The notes beneath the pieces were generated by a model, which did no database searches, was not told the origin of the DNA, and was given only the letters and a program-made list of their open reading frames with translations. Below are positions 32,250-45,037 of a stretch of 64,000 bases of DNA, in pieces; within the stretch, counting starts at the first letter, position 1, and the number at the start of each line of letters is the position of its first letter. This DNA is from Azorinus chamasolen (lineage: Eukaryota > Mollusca > Bivalvia > Cardiida > Solecurtidae), in the NCBI GenBank assembly GCA_963576725.1, contig OY755243.1, positions 74,298,106 to 74,362,105 of the forward strand, written 5' to 3'. The position numbers and the translations under genes were made by a program.

Positions 32250-34500
32250 ACAAAGATAATCAACATTACACGTACGTATGCTGTGGATATCAATACATGA
32301 AACTATTAAAGATGCATGTGCCGCTGACTTTAATAACGAGCAACGGGAAATGCGTTAGCGTGAGTTATGTATAGGCTCTTGGTGGGATCCGGATGAGTCT
32401 CTGTGTTGTCAGAGTCTGATTCGGATCCAGAGTCTTCTTGATTTGATCTGATTATTTCTTTAATTAAGGGGTTTTAATGTGTTAACGTGGTACTTTGCTG
32501 CGGATGAGGTGTGATGCAAATATGCTAAATGTTTTAAGATCATTGGACGATGTCATATTGAAAAGTTCATTAGGAAGTAAGTGGGACACACTCTGTACTT
32601 GGTTAGAAAAAATATCGCATTCGAATAAGTAATGGCTCTCGTCGCCAACTTGATTGACATTGCATTATTGACAGAGCCTTTCTGGGGTAGCTATCCGGTC
32701 TCATCGCCCAGTTTCGATAGGGAAGTAATGATTACATGTGCGGAGTTTGTAGATTGATATTGCCTTGGTGAATGGTATTAGCTTTAGATAACTTTCGAAT
32801 TAGATATTGTGTTTGAAGGATTTAGTGCAATAGTGTGCTTTATTTGTTAGTGACATTTGATCATTCCAGATTTGTATATTTTGGTCCAGCAAAGAACGTT
32901 TAACTACTTTATTAATAGATCGCGATGTTATTCCACCCTGGTTTAGCCAGTAGTGTGTGTTTCCAGTCGTATCTAAAATATGTTTTATTTTTGTTAGCCA
33001 TTTATAATTATCATTTGCATCTTTTTTTCATAAAATTATACATAATGCGTGTGTATTGATCTTCGTTACTTGTAATCACTTTGTTTGTTCCTATAGCCAA
33101 TCGTTCTTGTATAAAATTTTACTGATAGTTGTTGGCACCCTAAATTCTCCATATAGCATATAAGAAGGTGTATTTTTTCTGGAATGCTATTTTTTTTCTT
33201 AAAACAAACTCTACGTAGTTTTTTTTAACCTTCTAAATGTTCATACCCCCATATTTCACATGCATACGTTGCATTAGGAATAATTTTGTGATCAAACAGT
33301 TTCAGGATTAAGTCTAGAGGGAGGCCGAGATTAACAGACCTTATGCATAGTAGCTTCATTGCCTTTTTGTTGTTCAATATTATGTTTCCTGGTATTTGAA
33401 AAGGAGCCATTGCTTGAGAATATGGCCATATGTATTTGTATTCCTTTGTATTTCAATTTCATCACTGCCTACATAAAATCTGTATATGTCCTTGTTCCTC
33501 GAACCAAATATCACAAATTTAGTTTCATTAGCATTAATCTTAAGTTTCAACATATTACAAAAGCTGCGAAACTCTGTTAAGCAGTTATGAAAATCATTCT
33601 CATTATCCGAGATTATAGTGGTATCACCAGCGTATAAAATAACTAGAAGCCTCAGCCAATTTAAAGCAGTCATCGGATCAGTTATAATTAGATTAACACC
33701 TTTACAATTGCACATTGCCAAATGCGTCATTCAAGAACGATGAAAAGAGAACTGGAGAAAGGTTTACCCTTTGTTGTACTCAGGTTTGGCAGGGGAAGAA
33801 AACTGATATGTAACACGTTCATTAAATACACACGACTTTGTATTTGGTACATGCTATAAATGACAAGGAATAGTTTTCCATTTAAGGAACTTGCAAGTAA
33901 TTTATACCATAAACCGTGCCGTTTATATATTATCTAGACAAGAGTAGTCTTTCCTGAAGTGGTCGCCTTTGTGTTTGTAAATGGCGTATATAGTTCTCTG
34001 CAACCATAAGTTTTGGAGATGACCTGTGTCTAATATCACATTAAAGAGATACCCATAAACCAGTCAAACATATCCTTAGTAACCTTAATGTATTCATTAA
34101 GTATTTGCTATTCCTTGGGATTGTTAGACTGCATGCTGCGTAATTGTTTGGCTTTCTTATATTTATTTTCTTCATGATAATAATGCATTGTACGTTGGTA
34201 TTGCTTGCTAACGTTTTCAAGCGTAATTTATTATTGGCGGATCGGTCAATTGAGTACTGTTTCCTTGCTTTGTGACATTTAGATCCAATACATGTCGCCT
34301 TGTATGTCTTACTAAAGTGTATTTTAGCCCGGAATGTTGCTTCTGCTATTTAATTCTGTAATTTTACTTGTAATTGATTCAACAGTTCCTGTGCTGATGG
34401 GGGCTGTTTGGCAATGTATAAAATCTCAGAAAGATGGACTTGATTTATGTTTTAGATAAATGTATCGCTTTCAGAAGGAATCCACTGTGGTTTTGTACTA
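32250..34500 (-). pseudogene. Second non-LTR retrotransposon, minus strand, inactive
   Basis: Minus-strand fragments in order: K-A-T-C-I-G-S-K-C-H-K-A-R-K-Q-Y near 34280; G-K-P-F-S-S-S-L-F near 33760 (the Q-G-x-P-L-S-P-x-L-F region); L-L-V-I-L-Y-A-G-D-T-T-I-I-S near 33625; then L-K-L-K-I-N-A-N-E-T-K-F-V-I-F-G-S-R; and N-A-T-Y-A-C-E-I-W-G-Y-E near 33250, a usual post-RT motif. The catalytic Y-A-D-D is Y-A-G-D, so it is dead even apart from frameshifts. The layout resembles Jockey/CR1-group LINEs. Boundaries are approximate. Confidence 0.72.
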
Positions 34501-34522
34501 ATATTTTCTGCCGAATGTTTGT

Positions 34523-34772
34523 TTAACCCCTCGCTTGCTATTCACGTCAATATACCTACCTGTAAATAGTGAAGACCCAGATGAGACAGCTCCTGCAGGA
34601 GCTGTCTCATCAGGGACTGCACTATTTACAAGTTGATTGTGCAACCATCGCACTCCACAGCAGTGATTGCACAGCGAAATACGTGTACACAGTGAAGATA
34701 TATGTAATTATACAACAGGGCATGGATAAAGAAGGAGAAATGTATTTTAAAATTCAGCAAGCGAAGGGTTAA
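34523..34772 (+). mobile_element. piggyBac-like TTAA MITE, family A copy 4
   Basis: TTAACCCCTCGCTTGCT to AGCAAGCGAAGGGTTAA, opposite in orientation to copies 2, 3 and 5. The central palindrome is intact. Confidence 0.88.
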
Positions 34773-34789
34773 GGGCTGATTTTTTTTGT

Positions 34790-35580
34790 GTTTTGTGGGA
34801 GGGGGTATACTGGAGTCACCATGTCCACCCGTATGTTCGTCCGTTCGTCTGTTCGTCCGTCTGTCCGTCTGTCCGTCCGTTCAGCTTCTCCGGATCATAA
34901 CTTCCTAAGTATAAAAGCAGTGCACAAGGTTCGTAAGTCTGTCTTCAGTGTTTTTGGAGTTCTTGCCTTTTGTTATTTTTTTCAAAATCTGGCTAGTCCG
35001 GGTCATAACTTTCAAAGTATAAAAGCAATTGACTTCAAACTTCATATACAGATAGAACACAGTGCACAAGGTTCTTAATTCTGTCGTCAGTATTGTTGCC
35101 CTTTGTTAATATTCTCAAAATCTGGCTTGTTTTATAAACGATTTTCCCCGGAGATTTTCTTTTGTCCGAATCATAACTTCAGCCGTATAAAAGCTATTGA
35201 CTTCGAACTTCATATACAGGTTGACCACATTGACCACAAGTGCATTCCACAAGGTCTATAACTCTATCTTCAGTATTTTTGGAGTTATTGTACTTTGTTA
35301 TTTTGTCAAAATCTGGCTTGTTTTATAAACGATTTTTCTCGGAGCTTTTCTTTGTCATACCTCAACAAAACTTTTTTTTAATTTTCAGTATTGATGAACA
35401 CCATCTGCATCTGCGATAAAGGTTTTGATTCGTCGCTTCGTGCATGAATGAATGATATCCTTTTTCGTAATTTAACAAATGAAAATTTAGGGGTTTATTT
35501 TTATTTCTACTTTATTTCTATAACCCCATCTCTGTATCAAATGTGTTATGTGGGGGTATTAATCACCTTTAGTGATAGTT
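34790..35580 (+). mobile_element. Tandem-array element with GGGGGTAT ends, second core type
   Basis: Starts GGGAGGGGGTATACTGGAGT, then a (GTCCGTCTGTTC)n leader, then ~170-bp units (CATAACTT, AGTATAAAAGCA, TTGACTTCAAACTTCATATA, AATCTGGCT) and the end GGGGGTATTAATCACCTTTA, GTGATAGTT. Confidence 0.72.
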
Positions 35581-35599
35581 CTAGTTTCATATCGTGTGT

Positions 35600-36340
35600 G
35601 TTTGTGTGTGTGTCACTTATTTTCTATCGATGTTCGCTTTTTCAAACTGATATAATCTTCATAGATATCATGCAATATCTAGGCTTCCAGGTCTAGATCG
35701 TGGATATGTTGTTTTTGTTGTCGGTTTTATTGGTGTGTGTGTGAGCGCGCGCGCGTGCGTACGTGCGTGCGTGCGTTCAAGTGTGTGTCTCTGTGTAAAT
35801 CTTAAATATTTGTCTCCTTCTTTAACCATTAAAGATAGATATCTATATTATACTGATGAACTTCGATCAAGGTATAGATATGTATACTTAGCATGTAAAC
35901 TCGCTACATTCAGCTTCACCTTTTGAGCGTCATGGTGTTCAGCGAATGTCATACCTTTAGGCTGACGGTTATGGCTTACCATAATACATGAATAACAAAC
36001 CGCATGTTATTAAAGATTGAATGATACTTTATTATAAGCATCCCTTATACATGTTATAATCAAACAGTATCAATATCCATGCAGCATTTTATTGGTTGCC
36101 AATGTTGTCAATATGCATCAATGTATGTATGTTGTCAAACTGCAAATTTTAACTACAGTACAAACACACGTGATAAATCCCATAACAACAGTCATTTAGA
36201 ATAGAACCTATCACTTAGCCTTTTACTTCATATTAAAGGATAGTCATGCCTTTTTAAACAAGGAGTATCCAGACAGAAGATGTCTGACAATGGTCTCCTC
36301 TCAGTCTGATTGCGTATGGAATACGTTAGATCAGTATCCA
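35600..36340. other. Simple repeats, no gene recognised
   Basis: GT/GCGC-rich microsatellite at ~35733-35795 (GTGTGTGTGTGAGCGCGCGC) in otherwise AT-rich DNA without coding signal. Confidence 0.5.
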
Positions 36341-36347
36341 TGCTTAT

Positions 36348-36500
36348 AAAACTTTTAGTTGAGTCTGAGTTCGTTCTCAAGTTTTTGATTGGTCAGATTT
36401 GAGCCTTTGGCTCAAATCTGTCCAATCAAAAGCTTGAGAACTCAAATCTGACCAATCAAAAGCTTGAGAACGAACTCAGACTCAACTTAAAAGCTTTATA
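36348..36500. mobile_element. MITE family G, palindromic copy with internal duplication
   Basis: GTTGAGTCTGAGTTCGTTCT is matched by the reverse complement AGAACGAACTCAGACTCAAC at the right. The arm CAATCAAAAGCTTGAGAAC occurs twice, so one arm has been partly duplicated. Confidence 0.7.
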
Positions 36501-36659
36501 GGCATGTACCCTGAATTTACAGGTTAACAATTCTCTTGTTGATGTGCCGTTATATAACATTTCAGCTAGTTCATATTCCTACAGTGATTATTACTTACAA
36601 ATGTATTCAGGAAAGAATGGGTTAATGCATTGACCGTTTCGGTACCATCAGGGAATGTT

Positions 36660-36960
36660 ACACCATATTAGGCGACCTTAGAGTATAGTTATTTGGTGGA
36701 CAATAATCGGAGGAAGCTCACGAAAACAATTTCTGCCTTTATAAGTATATGATGGATCACAATAGGAAGAGGCTTAGGAATACAAACTGCATGCACTCGT
36801 ACAATTACAGCTATTTGGTGGACCGTAAACTGAGAAGACAGGAATACCAACTATACAGATCACTGCGTTTATTTGGTGGACGAACTATAATCGGAAAAGT
36901 ACAGCTACCACAATGCTGTATTTTGCATTTATAGCTATCGTGTTGAAGCAGATATGGAAA
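36660..36960 (+). repeat. Degenerate ~90-bp tandem repeat
   Basis: TATTTGGTGGAC occurs at about 36690, 36813 and 36870, with CGGAGGAAG / GAAGAGGCTTAGGAATAC-like spacers. No known family. Confidence 0.5.
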
Positions 36961-37084
36961 TGGCATGTCTCCCCAAATAATGTCACCCTAGGCTAGGCTA
37001 CATGGAGAGTAATAATTATTTACGGAAGGTATTATAATGCTAGTTTTGTTTGTTCCTTGTTCCAAATTTGAAGCTGTAATCTTA

Positions 37085-38045
37085 TTAGTCCCCCACCGGT
37101 TACCGGTTGGGGGACTATAGGTTTGCTCGATTCCGTCTGTCCGTCTGTCTGTCCGTCTGTCTGTCACGCTTCTTGTTCGGGCCATATCTCCTACAAAGTT
37201 ATGCCAAATTCATTATAACTTCACACATTGAAGAATCATGATGAGGGCTATGAGAGTTATTTCCCTTTTACATATTTTTTGTCCGGACAATAAATCTTTA
37301 TCTACTGGTTCAATTGATTTGAAACTTCACATATGGAACAATCATGATGAGGGGTAGTGTCATGCACAAGGGCTATAACTCTAGCATCAATATTTTTTTA
37401 GTTCTTCCCCATTTTCATATTTTCTTGTCAGTCCGTCTGTCACGCTTCATGTCCGGGCCATATCTCCTACAAAGTTAGGCCAAATTCATTATAACTTCAC
37501 ACATTGAAGAAGCATGATGAGGAGTAGTGTCATGCAGAAGGGCATACCTCTAGCATCAATATTTTTGGGTTATTCCCCATTTTCATATTTTTGTCCGAAC
37601 AATAACTCTTTGTCTACTGGTTCAATTGATTTGAAACTTCACATGTGGAACAAGCATGATGAGGGGTAGTGTCATGCACAAGGGCCATAACTATAGCATC
37701 TATATTATTTGAGTCATTCCCCTTTTCATATTGTCTTGTCCAGTTAATAACTCCTTATGTACTGGTTCAATTGATTTGAAACTTCTCATACGGAACAAGC
37801 ATGATGAGGTGTAGTGTCATGCACAAAGGCAATAACTCTAGCATCACTATTTTTGGAGTTACTCCCCTTTTTCATATTTTCTTGTCGGGACAATAACTTT
37901 TTATTTACTGATCTAATGTATGAAAGTAGGTATTAATACCATTCAGGTGGTCATGTATATACCATGGTCAACCACGCCATGGGCGGGTGGGGTAGGGAGA
38001 GTGGAGGTTATTTTTCAGTCCGGCGGGGGACTCATGTCTTGCATG
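37085..38045 (+). mobile_element. Tandem-array element with GTCCCCC ends
   Basis: Left end AGTCCCCCACCGGTTACCGG and right end CCGGCGGGGGACTCATGT. A TCTGTCCG leader is followed by four to five units of ~175 bp carrying TTGAAACTTCACATATGGAA, CATGATGAGGGGTAGTGTCA, AGGGCCATAACT and CCTTTTCATATTTTCTTGTC. Non-coding. Confidence 0.75.
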
Positions 38046-38100
38046 GTAATACAACATGCCCTTGTTTAAATGAGGACACTCGATAGGAATTGTGTATTAA

Positions 38101-38475
38101 TTAACCCTTTACGCCATTAATACGCCTTCTATGTCTTTGTAAACAGGGTATACCCAGATCAGGCGGATCCTATAGCAGCCGTTTGACCAGGGTCTGCTCT
38201 CTTTGCTTATGTGATTATATAACAGACTTGGCTTTGCCGTTTCGTTCGATACCAGTGACACCATATGTTATATATGCCGTAACAAACATTCGGGTAACAA
38301 ATAGTCATCTTTATTTCCTACATGATATCTAACAGGGAAAGGGTTGAACTCACACTTATTCAGTAACCCTTTCCTTCATATAAACGTGTTTTCATGCATC
38401 TGCAAACAGAGTAGACCTAGATCAGACGGCTCCTATAGGAGCCGTCTGATCAGGGTCTACTCTGTTTGCTAATGG
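38101..38475. mobile_element. Two adjacent MITE family C copies
   Basis: 38101-38345 is a decayed copy starting TTAACCCTTTACGCCATTAA. 38363-38475 carries the intact palindrome (GATCAGACGGCTCCTATAGG with complement), flanked by TTTGCAAACAGAGTAGACC-like and GGTCTACTCTGTTTGC. Confidence 0.7.
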
Positions 38476-38479
38476 AATT

Positions 38480-39100
38480 TGATCTGTTTATTTACTTTCT
38501 CAAATGGATACACATTTTTACCACCTTCCATACTTTTATAGCCAATTTGTCCATGAATATTCAGTAGGTATCAACATTTGGAATACACATTGAATAGGGT
38601 CGCTTTATAGACATTCTACTGCACACTGCACATGCTTATAAAAGTAAGTGCAAAGGTTTGATTCTTAAATTGTATTGTCAACATTCAGATAAGGTTACTA
38701 TTAATGAAATGTTATAATGCTTTCATCGTTAAATCACTGGACTTGATTGAATTGAATCACGACGATTTGCTCTGTAATCAATGCCACATGACCTACTGTA
38801 TAAACAGGTCTTCAAAAGCACTCGTTAACAATTCTTATGTTGAATATTTATGCTAAAAATATGAACATCGTGAATATTTATTGTTAAGTACAAAGGCTGT
38901 TTTAATATGGGAAGATACTGTAGAGTCAGATCTATTATGATTTCGTAAGCAAACAGGGCAGACCTTGATCATACAGCTCCTTAGACAATGCGTTCATATA
39001 AGAGGGGAAGAGGAATAAGCAACATAAAGCTGGTACATTGTTGTAGAAACTATTCATCATATATTTTGTCCATTACAATTGTGATGATAATGTCAGCTTC
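38480..39100. other. No gene recognised
   Basis: AT-rich sequence with a small family C fragment near 38945-38985 (AAGCAAACAGGGCAGACCTT). Nothing coding seen. Confidence 0.4.
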
Positions 39101-39289
39101 TGTCAGGGTCCAAGGTTATAAAACTAAAGGGTCTGAGTCTGAGATCTGTCTCAGAATCTGACAAATCAGATGCTTGAAAATGTTCTCAGCATGATTTGGT
39201 ATTAGCGTAAAGCTATTAACAAAATACTATGTTAAATTTATGCATACATAATAAGAACAAACCCATTATAAGTATACTCTTTGTACAGT

Positions 39290-40060
39290 TTTTATACGCC
39301 CACCTAATAAGGGTTGTAGTTAATTGGCGTGGCCCTGTCCGTCTGTTTATTCGTTCGTTTTCTCGTTCGTTTGTTCGTCCGTTAATATTTTGTTTGTCCG
39401 CCGTTTTCTCGGAAAACTATTTGACCGATATTAATAAAACGTCACACAAATATTTAATACATCAAGATCTGAACCTGAGACGATTCTAAGGTTCAATTAA
39501 TTTTTCATTATGGAGTTATGGCCCTTACATTTAAAATATAATGCAATATGAGGATGGTCATAACATTTTCATTTTAAATGATGATTACTTAATTTTTAAA
39601 TAATAACACCTGAATATGTATTGCGGGGTTTTTGGTTTATTTAAAAGTTTAACTGTGTGTGTTCGTTGCTTTGTTTGTCGGACAACTTTGCGCGTGTCTG
39701 TTGTTTTTTTCTGGGATAACTATTTAAAGGATATTAATAAAACTTCATACAAATGATTTAGGCAACAAAATCTGAATCTGAGTTGCTTTTGAGGTTCATA
39801 CAATTTGTCGTTAGAGAGTTATGGCCCTTGCACTTTACGAACATCTGCAAATATGAGGATGGCCGTAACTGTTTTTTTTAATTTAATAAGATATTCACTT
39901 CATTTTTGTATATAATATCATCTTGATATAGAGATCAAGATCTGAAGCACAAATTAGAAATTGTCAACACTTGTAAGGCATATTTAATCAGGGAAACAGA
40001 AGGCTATTTAAAACGCAGTTTCGCAAGTGGGCGTATCATGTACGCGGTACTATTTTTGAT
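39290..40060 (+). mobile_element. Tandem-array element, TTTTCTSGGAAAACTATTTG type
   Basis: Left end ATACGCCCACCTAATAAGGG and right end AAGTGGGCGTATCATGTACG (inverted GCCCAC / GTGGGC). Leader GTCCGTCTGTTTATTCGTTC, then ~170-bp units with AACGTCACACAAATATTTAA, AAGATCTGAACCTGAGACGA and GAGTTATGGCCCTTAC. The same core fills the first two-thirds of 22375-25340. Confidence 0.72.
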
Positions 40061-40503
40061 ACTGTAGCATGCCACATTTAGTTAATTGACGAACACCGGA
40101 ACAAAACTAGAAATATATGATAGTAGCTTGAGAAAACTTAAATTTTAGCACAATTATGTACATAACACTGGTATCGTCTACACAACACTAATTTTTTCAG
40201 TTATTAAACCGGTCATCCGTCACATTGGATACAGTGTTATCTAGTCCTGAGGTTATAAAACATTTGATTGAGACTGATTTTATTCTCAAGCATCTGACTG
40301 GCCAGAATTTGAGTAAATTCAATATCTGACCTATCATATGCTGGAGAATTATCTCCCAATCTCTCTATTTGTTTTTGGAACTTAGTTTTGGTCTGGACTG
40401 CTAGCATTGGTCATCATTTAGCGTATTATCACACAATTTGGGGAACAGTGTTAAGTAGACATTAGTCACAAAGTTGGTTGGTATAGTCAACAGTGTACGC
40501 ATA

Positions 40504-40751
40504 TTAACCATTTCCCTGAATATTCATATAGGAAATAATGACGTCATGAATATTATAATAAGATTGGTTTTTATAATGGCATATGAACACAGGACATTTT
40601 TCCTCAGGCAGAAGCTGTAGAATTAGATCTATATTACACTATAAGCAAACAGAGCAGACCCTGATCAGACGGCTCCTATAGGAGCCGTCTGATCTAGGTC
40701 TACTCTGTTTGTAGATTCGTCAAAATGCGCTTAAATAAGGGAAAGTGTTAA
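40504..40751. mobile_element. MITE family C, complete copy
   Basis: TTAA at both ends (40504 and 40748). The centre is a perfect palindrome of AGACGGCTCCTATAGGAGCC, flanked by AAGCAAACAGAGCAGACCCT and AGGTCTACTCTGTTTG. Confidence 0.8.
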
Positions 40752-41610
40752 AACAATAGCCATTAAATGGGTCCGATCTTTTCAACAACGAGTGAAGGAC
40801 GATATCTGAAGTTTGTTTTCTTATCTTCTAAAAGTGTTTTTTTTCGGAGTTTAACCAGTGAATTCCATCTACCAAATCAAATATAGGTCACTGGTTTCGT
40901 TGAGAATTGAATGATAAAGAAACACAAACAACACTCTAAATGACAAATATAATCACACAATGATTAACATATCTTGCAAAACAATATCTCTATAGTAAAG
41001 TACAGTACAATTAACAAGAACTGAAAATGTCAATCGGCGTCTCATCTGGATCCAAACTGTTTGCATAGGTAATCACAGATCCGGCATTGGCAGCAAAAGG
41101 GTTAAGAAGTTTTACTCACAACATTTTAAAAATTCAAGTCATAGTCAGTTTGTCTATCACAATGTAACAGGGTTTGCCGTCTGATCTGGATCCCAACAGT
41201 TTGTATTGATATTGACCCATCATCAGCTTGCAGGCTAAAATTTAGTATACCCTGAAAACAGCTGCGATGTAACGAATGAAAACAGAAAATGCAAAACATT
41301 AATGAAACAGGAAATTTTAAACAAAACAGAACATTTTGCTATGACATAAATGATTAAAAAATACATTTGCTCTTAGCCCATTATGAAATATATAGTTTGT
41401 ACAAATAGGATCTAGATCTACCGCAACTTTGACAAATTCAGATTCGATAGTGGTAAAAGCATTATTGATCGAATGTTAAATAGCTTGGGTCGTGATGGAA
41501 CATTGAGCTCCAGGGTGTTTGCAAATGCGAGCCAGGTCGTGAATAGCGGGATAAGAGTTAACAATAACAAAATTAATAGTATGTAGATTCGTCACTGCAA
41601 ACAGTGTACA

Positions 41611-41812
41611 GTAAAACCTCTATAACGGCCACTAAATTACATCAAGTATTTTGTGTTAAAGGCAGGTGGCTGCTTAAAGCAAGGTGAAAGTAAAACAGAA
41701 CGCTCCTATCGGAGCGTTTTGTTTTACTTTCACATTGCTTTAAGCTGCGACATGCCCTAAGTACCCTAACTGGTTAATACAATTTAGTGGCCGTTATAGA
41801 GAGGTTTTACTC
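41611..41812. mobile_element. MITE family E copy
   Basis: Terminal inverted repeats GTAAAACCTCTATAACGGCC and GGCCGTTATAGAGAGGTTTT. The inner palindrome is centred on AACGCTCCTATCGGAGCGTT. Confidence 0.85.
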
Positions 41813-41819
41813 TATATGT

Positions 41820-42760
41820 TTTTGAATATATGTACATTAATAAACAAGAGTTTATGATACAATAAGGTTTCACCAATAATACATCTCAAAAGAAGTGAAA
41901 TTCTGAAGCATTGATACAGATAGTTGCTTAGTGTTGGATAACGATTTTATATAGAAAGCAGATATTTAGAATATTTTGCATTACTTTTGCCCTTCAATTA
42001 GCAATCAACAATAACAAACAGTATATTGGTTCATCACAGTATATATGTCAATGTATACAATAAGGTTTCACCATTTATACATTTCAAAAGAAGGCTAATT
42101 CTGGAGTATTGATAAAGATGGTTGATTATGGCTGGATGACGATCATATAGAAAGCAGCTCAAGTAAACAATCGATATTACGAAAATTTAGTAAGGAGGAA
42201 TCTATGTCTTTGTTGGCAGGTGTGTGCTTAATGCAGGATCAAGGTCATGCAGAAAGCTCTTTATGGACTATCTGTATGACTTTCATCCTGCATTAAGTTG
42301 CTACCTGTGTTAAAGAGCAATAATGGTATGTATTTGAGTGAGGTTTACTGTATTTACAACATTTTGCATTACTCTTACCCTCCATGAATCAACAAACAAT
42401 AAGAATCATTATAGTGATTCGTATCTGCAAACAGTATGTATGTCAATGTATATATGCACATTTATAAAGAAGAGTTTATGGTACAATAAGATTTCACCAA
42501 TAAAACATATCAAAAGGAGTCTAATTAAGGAGTATTGGTACAGATGGTTGCTAAGTACTGGATGACCATCATATAGAACGCATCTCTTAAGTACATTGTG
42601 TATTACTCTTACCCTCCATGAATCAACCAACAATAACAAACATTATAGTGATTCGTCACTGCAATCAGTGTGTATGTATATATGTACATTTATAAGAAGA
42701 GTTTATGATAAAATAAAGCTTCACCAATACAGGCACTCAAAAGTAGGCTTTTAAGTATTA
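41820..42760. repeat. ~320-bp dispersed tandem repeat with MITE E fragments
   Basis: Three degenerate units start near 41840, 42055 and 42450, each with AAGAGTTTATGATACAATAA-like, AGGTTTCACCAATA and TCAAAAGAAG...TCTGGAGTATTGATA blocks, plus GCATTACTCTTACCCTCCAT in later units. A family E fragment is embedded at 42215-42325. No coding signal. Confidence 0.55.
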
Positions 42761-43037
42761 GTACAATTAATTGATTAGTGCAGGGCAATTGTTGTGCAGT
42801 ATGCATAAAGATAGAGTTATTGGCAATAGATTTTTCTCTGCATTAAGCAATCACCTGTTTTTAACCGTTCCCTTTGTAGAAACAAAACTCATTTACGTCT
42901 TTGCGAAGAGGGTAGACCCAGATCAAACGTCTATTGTTGGAACCGTCTGTTCATGGCCTGCACTGTTTGCTTAGGAAATTACACCAGCATTGACTCAGCA
43001 GTTTCTACCAGTGCCAAAAGAAATCAATGTAACAATA

Positions 43038-43331
43038 TTAACCCTTCTCTTGCTGAATTTTAAAATACAAATATCCTTCTTTACTCATGCCCTGTTGTAT
43101 AAATACATATATCTTCACCGTGTACAAGTATTTCGCTGTGCAATAACTGCTTTGGGGTGCACTGGTTGCACAATCAACTTGTAAATAGTGCAGACCCTGA
43201 TGAGACAGCTCCTGCAGGAGCTGTCTCATCTGGGCCTTCACTATTTATAGGTAGGAGGTATATTGACGTACATCTAGGTCTTCACTATTTACAGGTAGGT
43301 ATATTGACGTCAATAGCAAACGAAGGGTTAA
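43038..43331 (-). mobile_element. piggyBac-like TTAA MITE, family A copy 5
   Basis: TTAA at 43038 and 43328. It is longer than the others because CTTCACTATTTAYAGGTAGG...TATTGACGT is duplicated near the right end (~43232-43310). Confidence 0.85.
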
Positions 43332-43989
43332 AACGGCTATTAAACATTCATGATGTCATTTTATCTTACATCAGTATTATTCATGGAAAGGGTTAAAAAC
43401 TCTTGTAGTAATAAAGTACGTGGTATCTTGAGTGAGGCTATATTGTGCTGACAATGGATATTAGCTGAACATCCTTCAGTGATTATTATGAATCACTGTT
43501 ATCGACTTCGTCAACCCTACTGAAACAAACATATACACAAAACAGCAAAACCATTCTTCTCATTCACGTTATGTTTTCGATTCACTTATATATCTACTCA
43601 AACCGGGGTCAAATAGTTTGGATCTTAATGCCCTGCCATTTGAATCCATGTTGTCTGCAAATGTCAGTAAACGCTTATAAGGCGACTGATTAACAATTTC
43701 AAGGACAGGGTCCTACTTAATTGTTTGAAGCAAATAAATGATCAAGACGGCGAAAACAAGACACAATTTTCAACTTCTGTGTCAGGTTCATCCATTTGTA
43801 AACTGATTCATCTAGTCGTCTGCTTGTTACCTTTGAAATACTTTCTATTTAGGTTCCCGCTGAACATATTCTCTTATCTTGTTTTTCTACGCAAACGTTC
43901 TGCTATTAATTTTAATAATCAACTTAACAGATCGTTGTTTAATGGTCAGCATGGCTAATATGTTAACAATACAGTCTATTTGATACCGC

Positions 43990-44930
43990 TACTTGTGACA
44001 ATGCAGTGAATCTAGCGTAACAATGCAATAGTTCTGGTATTAATATGCAGTGAATCTAGTTTTCGTACAATGCAGTGAATGTACCGTAACAATGCAATAA
44101 CTAGTGTAACAAGACAGTGAATCTAGTGTAACTATACCGTGCATCTAATGTAAAGATGCATTGAATCTAGTGTAACAATGCAATACAGTAGCAATACAGT
44201 GAATCTAATGTAACTTTCAAGTGAATCTAGTGAAACAAGGTAGTGAAAATCTAGTGTAACAATGCAGTGATTCTAGTGTAACAATGCAGTGGATCTTGTG
44301 TTGTAATGCAGTGAATATATTGTGACAATGCAGTGAATCTAGTGTTACAATGTAGGGGATCTAGTTTAACAATGCAATGAATGTTGCTATAGTGCATTGA
44401 AATAATGCAGTGAATCTAGAGAATGCATTTACAGATCTAAATATATGAATATGAGAAATAATACGGTAACATATTAATTTTATAATTATGTTGTCAATTT
44501 ATGTTTATACCCGGAGATAAAATCTACATCTCTGTAGCAAATCCCTTAAAGAGTCTTGTTAAAGATGTCGAACTTATCAGGTAGGAAAGGAATATTGGAC
44601 AATGCATTGCTATGAATCTGTACAGACGATCTAGTGAAACAATGCAGTGAATCTAGTGCAACACTGCAGTGGCTCTATTGTTATAATGCAGTAAATCTAG
44701 TGTAATGTTTTAGTGAATCTAGGAAATGCATTTACAGATTTGCACAACAGAATAACCGCACCACTAGAGAACACTATAACATAGTAATTTTATCATTTTG
44801 TTGTCCATTTATTTATATCCGGATGAAAAGATACATCTCTATAGCAAATCACATGATGATCCTTGTATTCAACCTATTCAGTAAGAAAGGAATATTTGAC
44901 AATGCATTGCTATGAATCTGTACGGAACAG
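43990..44930. repeat. Higher-order minisatellite at the 3' side of gene A
   Basis: A 22-bp unit (ATGCAGTGAATCTAGTGTAA) repeats about 20 times at 43990-44420 and about five times at 44619-44735. Each block is followed by a related ~200-bp spacer containing GAAATGCATTTACAGAT, ATTTTATMATTWTGTTGTC and GACAATGCATTGCTATGAAT, so block plus spacer forms a two-copy larger unit. It lies immediately past the gene A stop codon at 45038. Confidence 0.8.
44808..44813 (-). promoter_or_regulatory. Candidate polyadenylation signal for gene A
   Basis: Minus-strand AATAAA about 225 bp past the stop codon, inside the second spacer of the minisatellite. It is the first canonical hexamer noticed downstream. Whether it is used is unknown. 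Confidence 0.35.
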
Positions 44931-45037
44931 TGTTATTCGTTTTACATTGCTGTTATAAGTCTAAACACAAAATTGAGTTGAGCGCGAAAGTTTCATAGCA
45001 TGGGCAATGCGTATTGTTCTAACGTTTGGTCAGCAGA

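Noticed and set aside
34569..34772. Repeated 67-residue open frame (also at 14792, 20209, 29964 and 43038) starting M-K-T-Q-M-R-Q-L-L
   Set aside because: It reads across the central palindrome and right arm of MITE family A; similarity between copies is DNA-level, with stops and no coding-type substitutions noticed.
44000..44420. CRISPR-like array
   Set aside because: The 22-bp units are directly adjacent without unique spacers, and the genome is eukaryotic.
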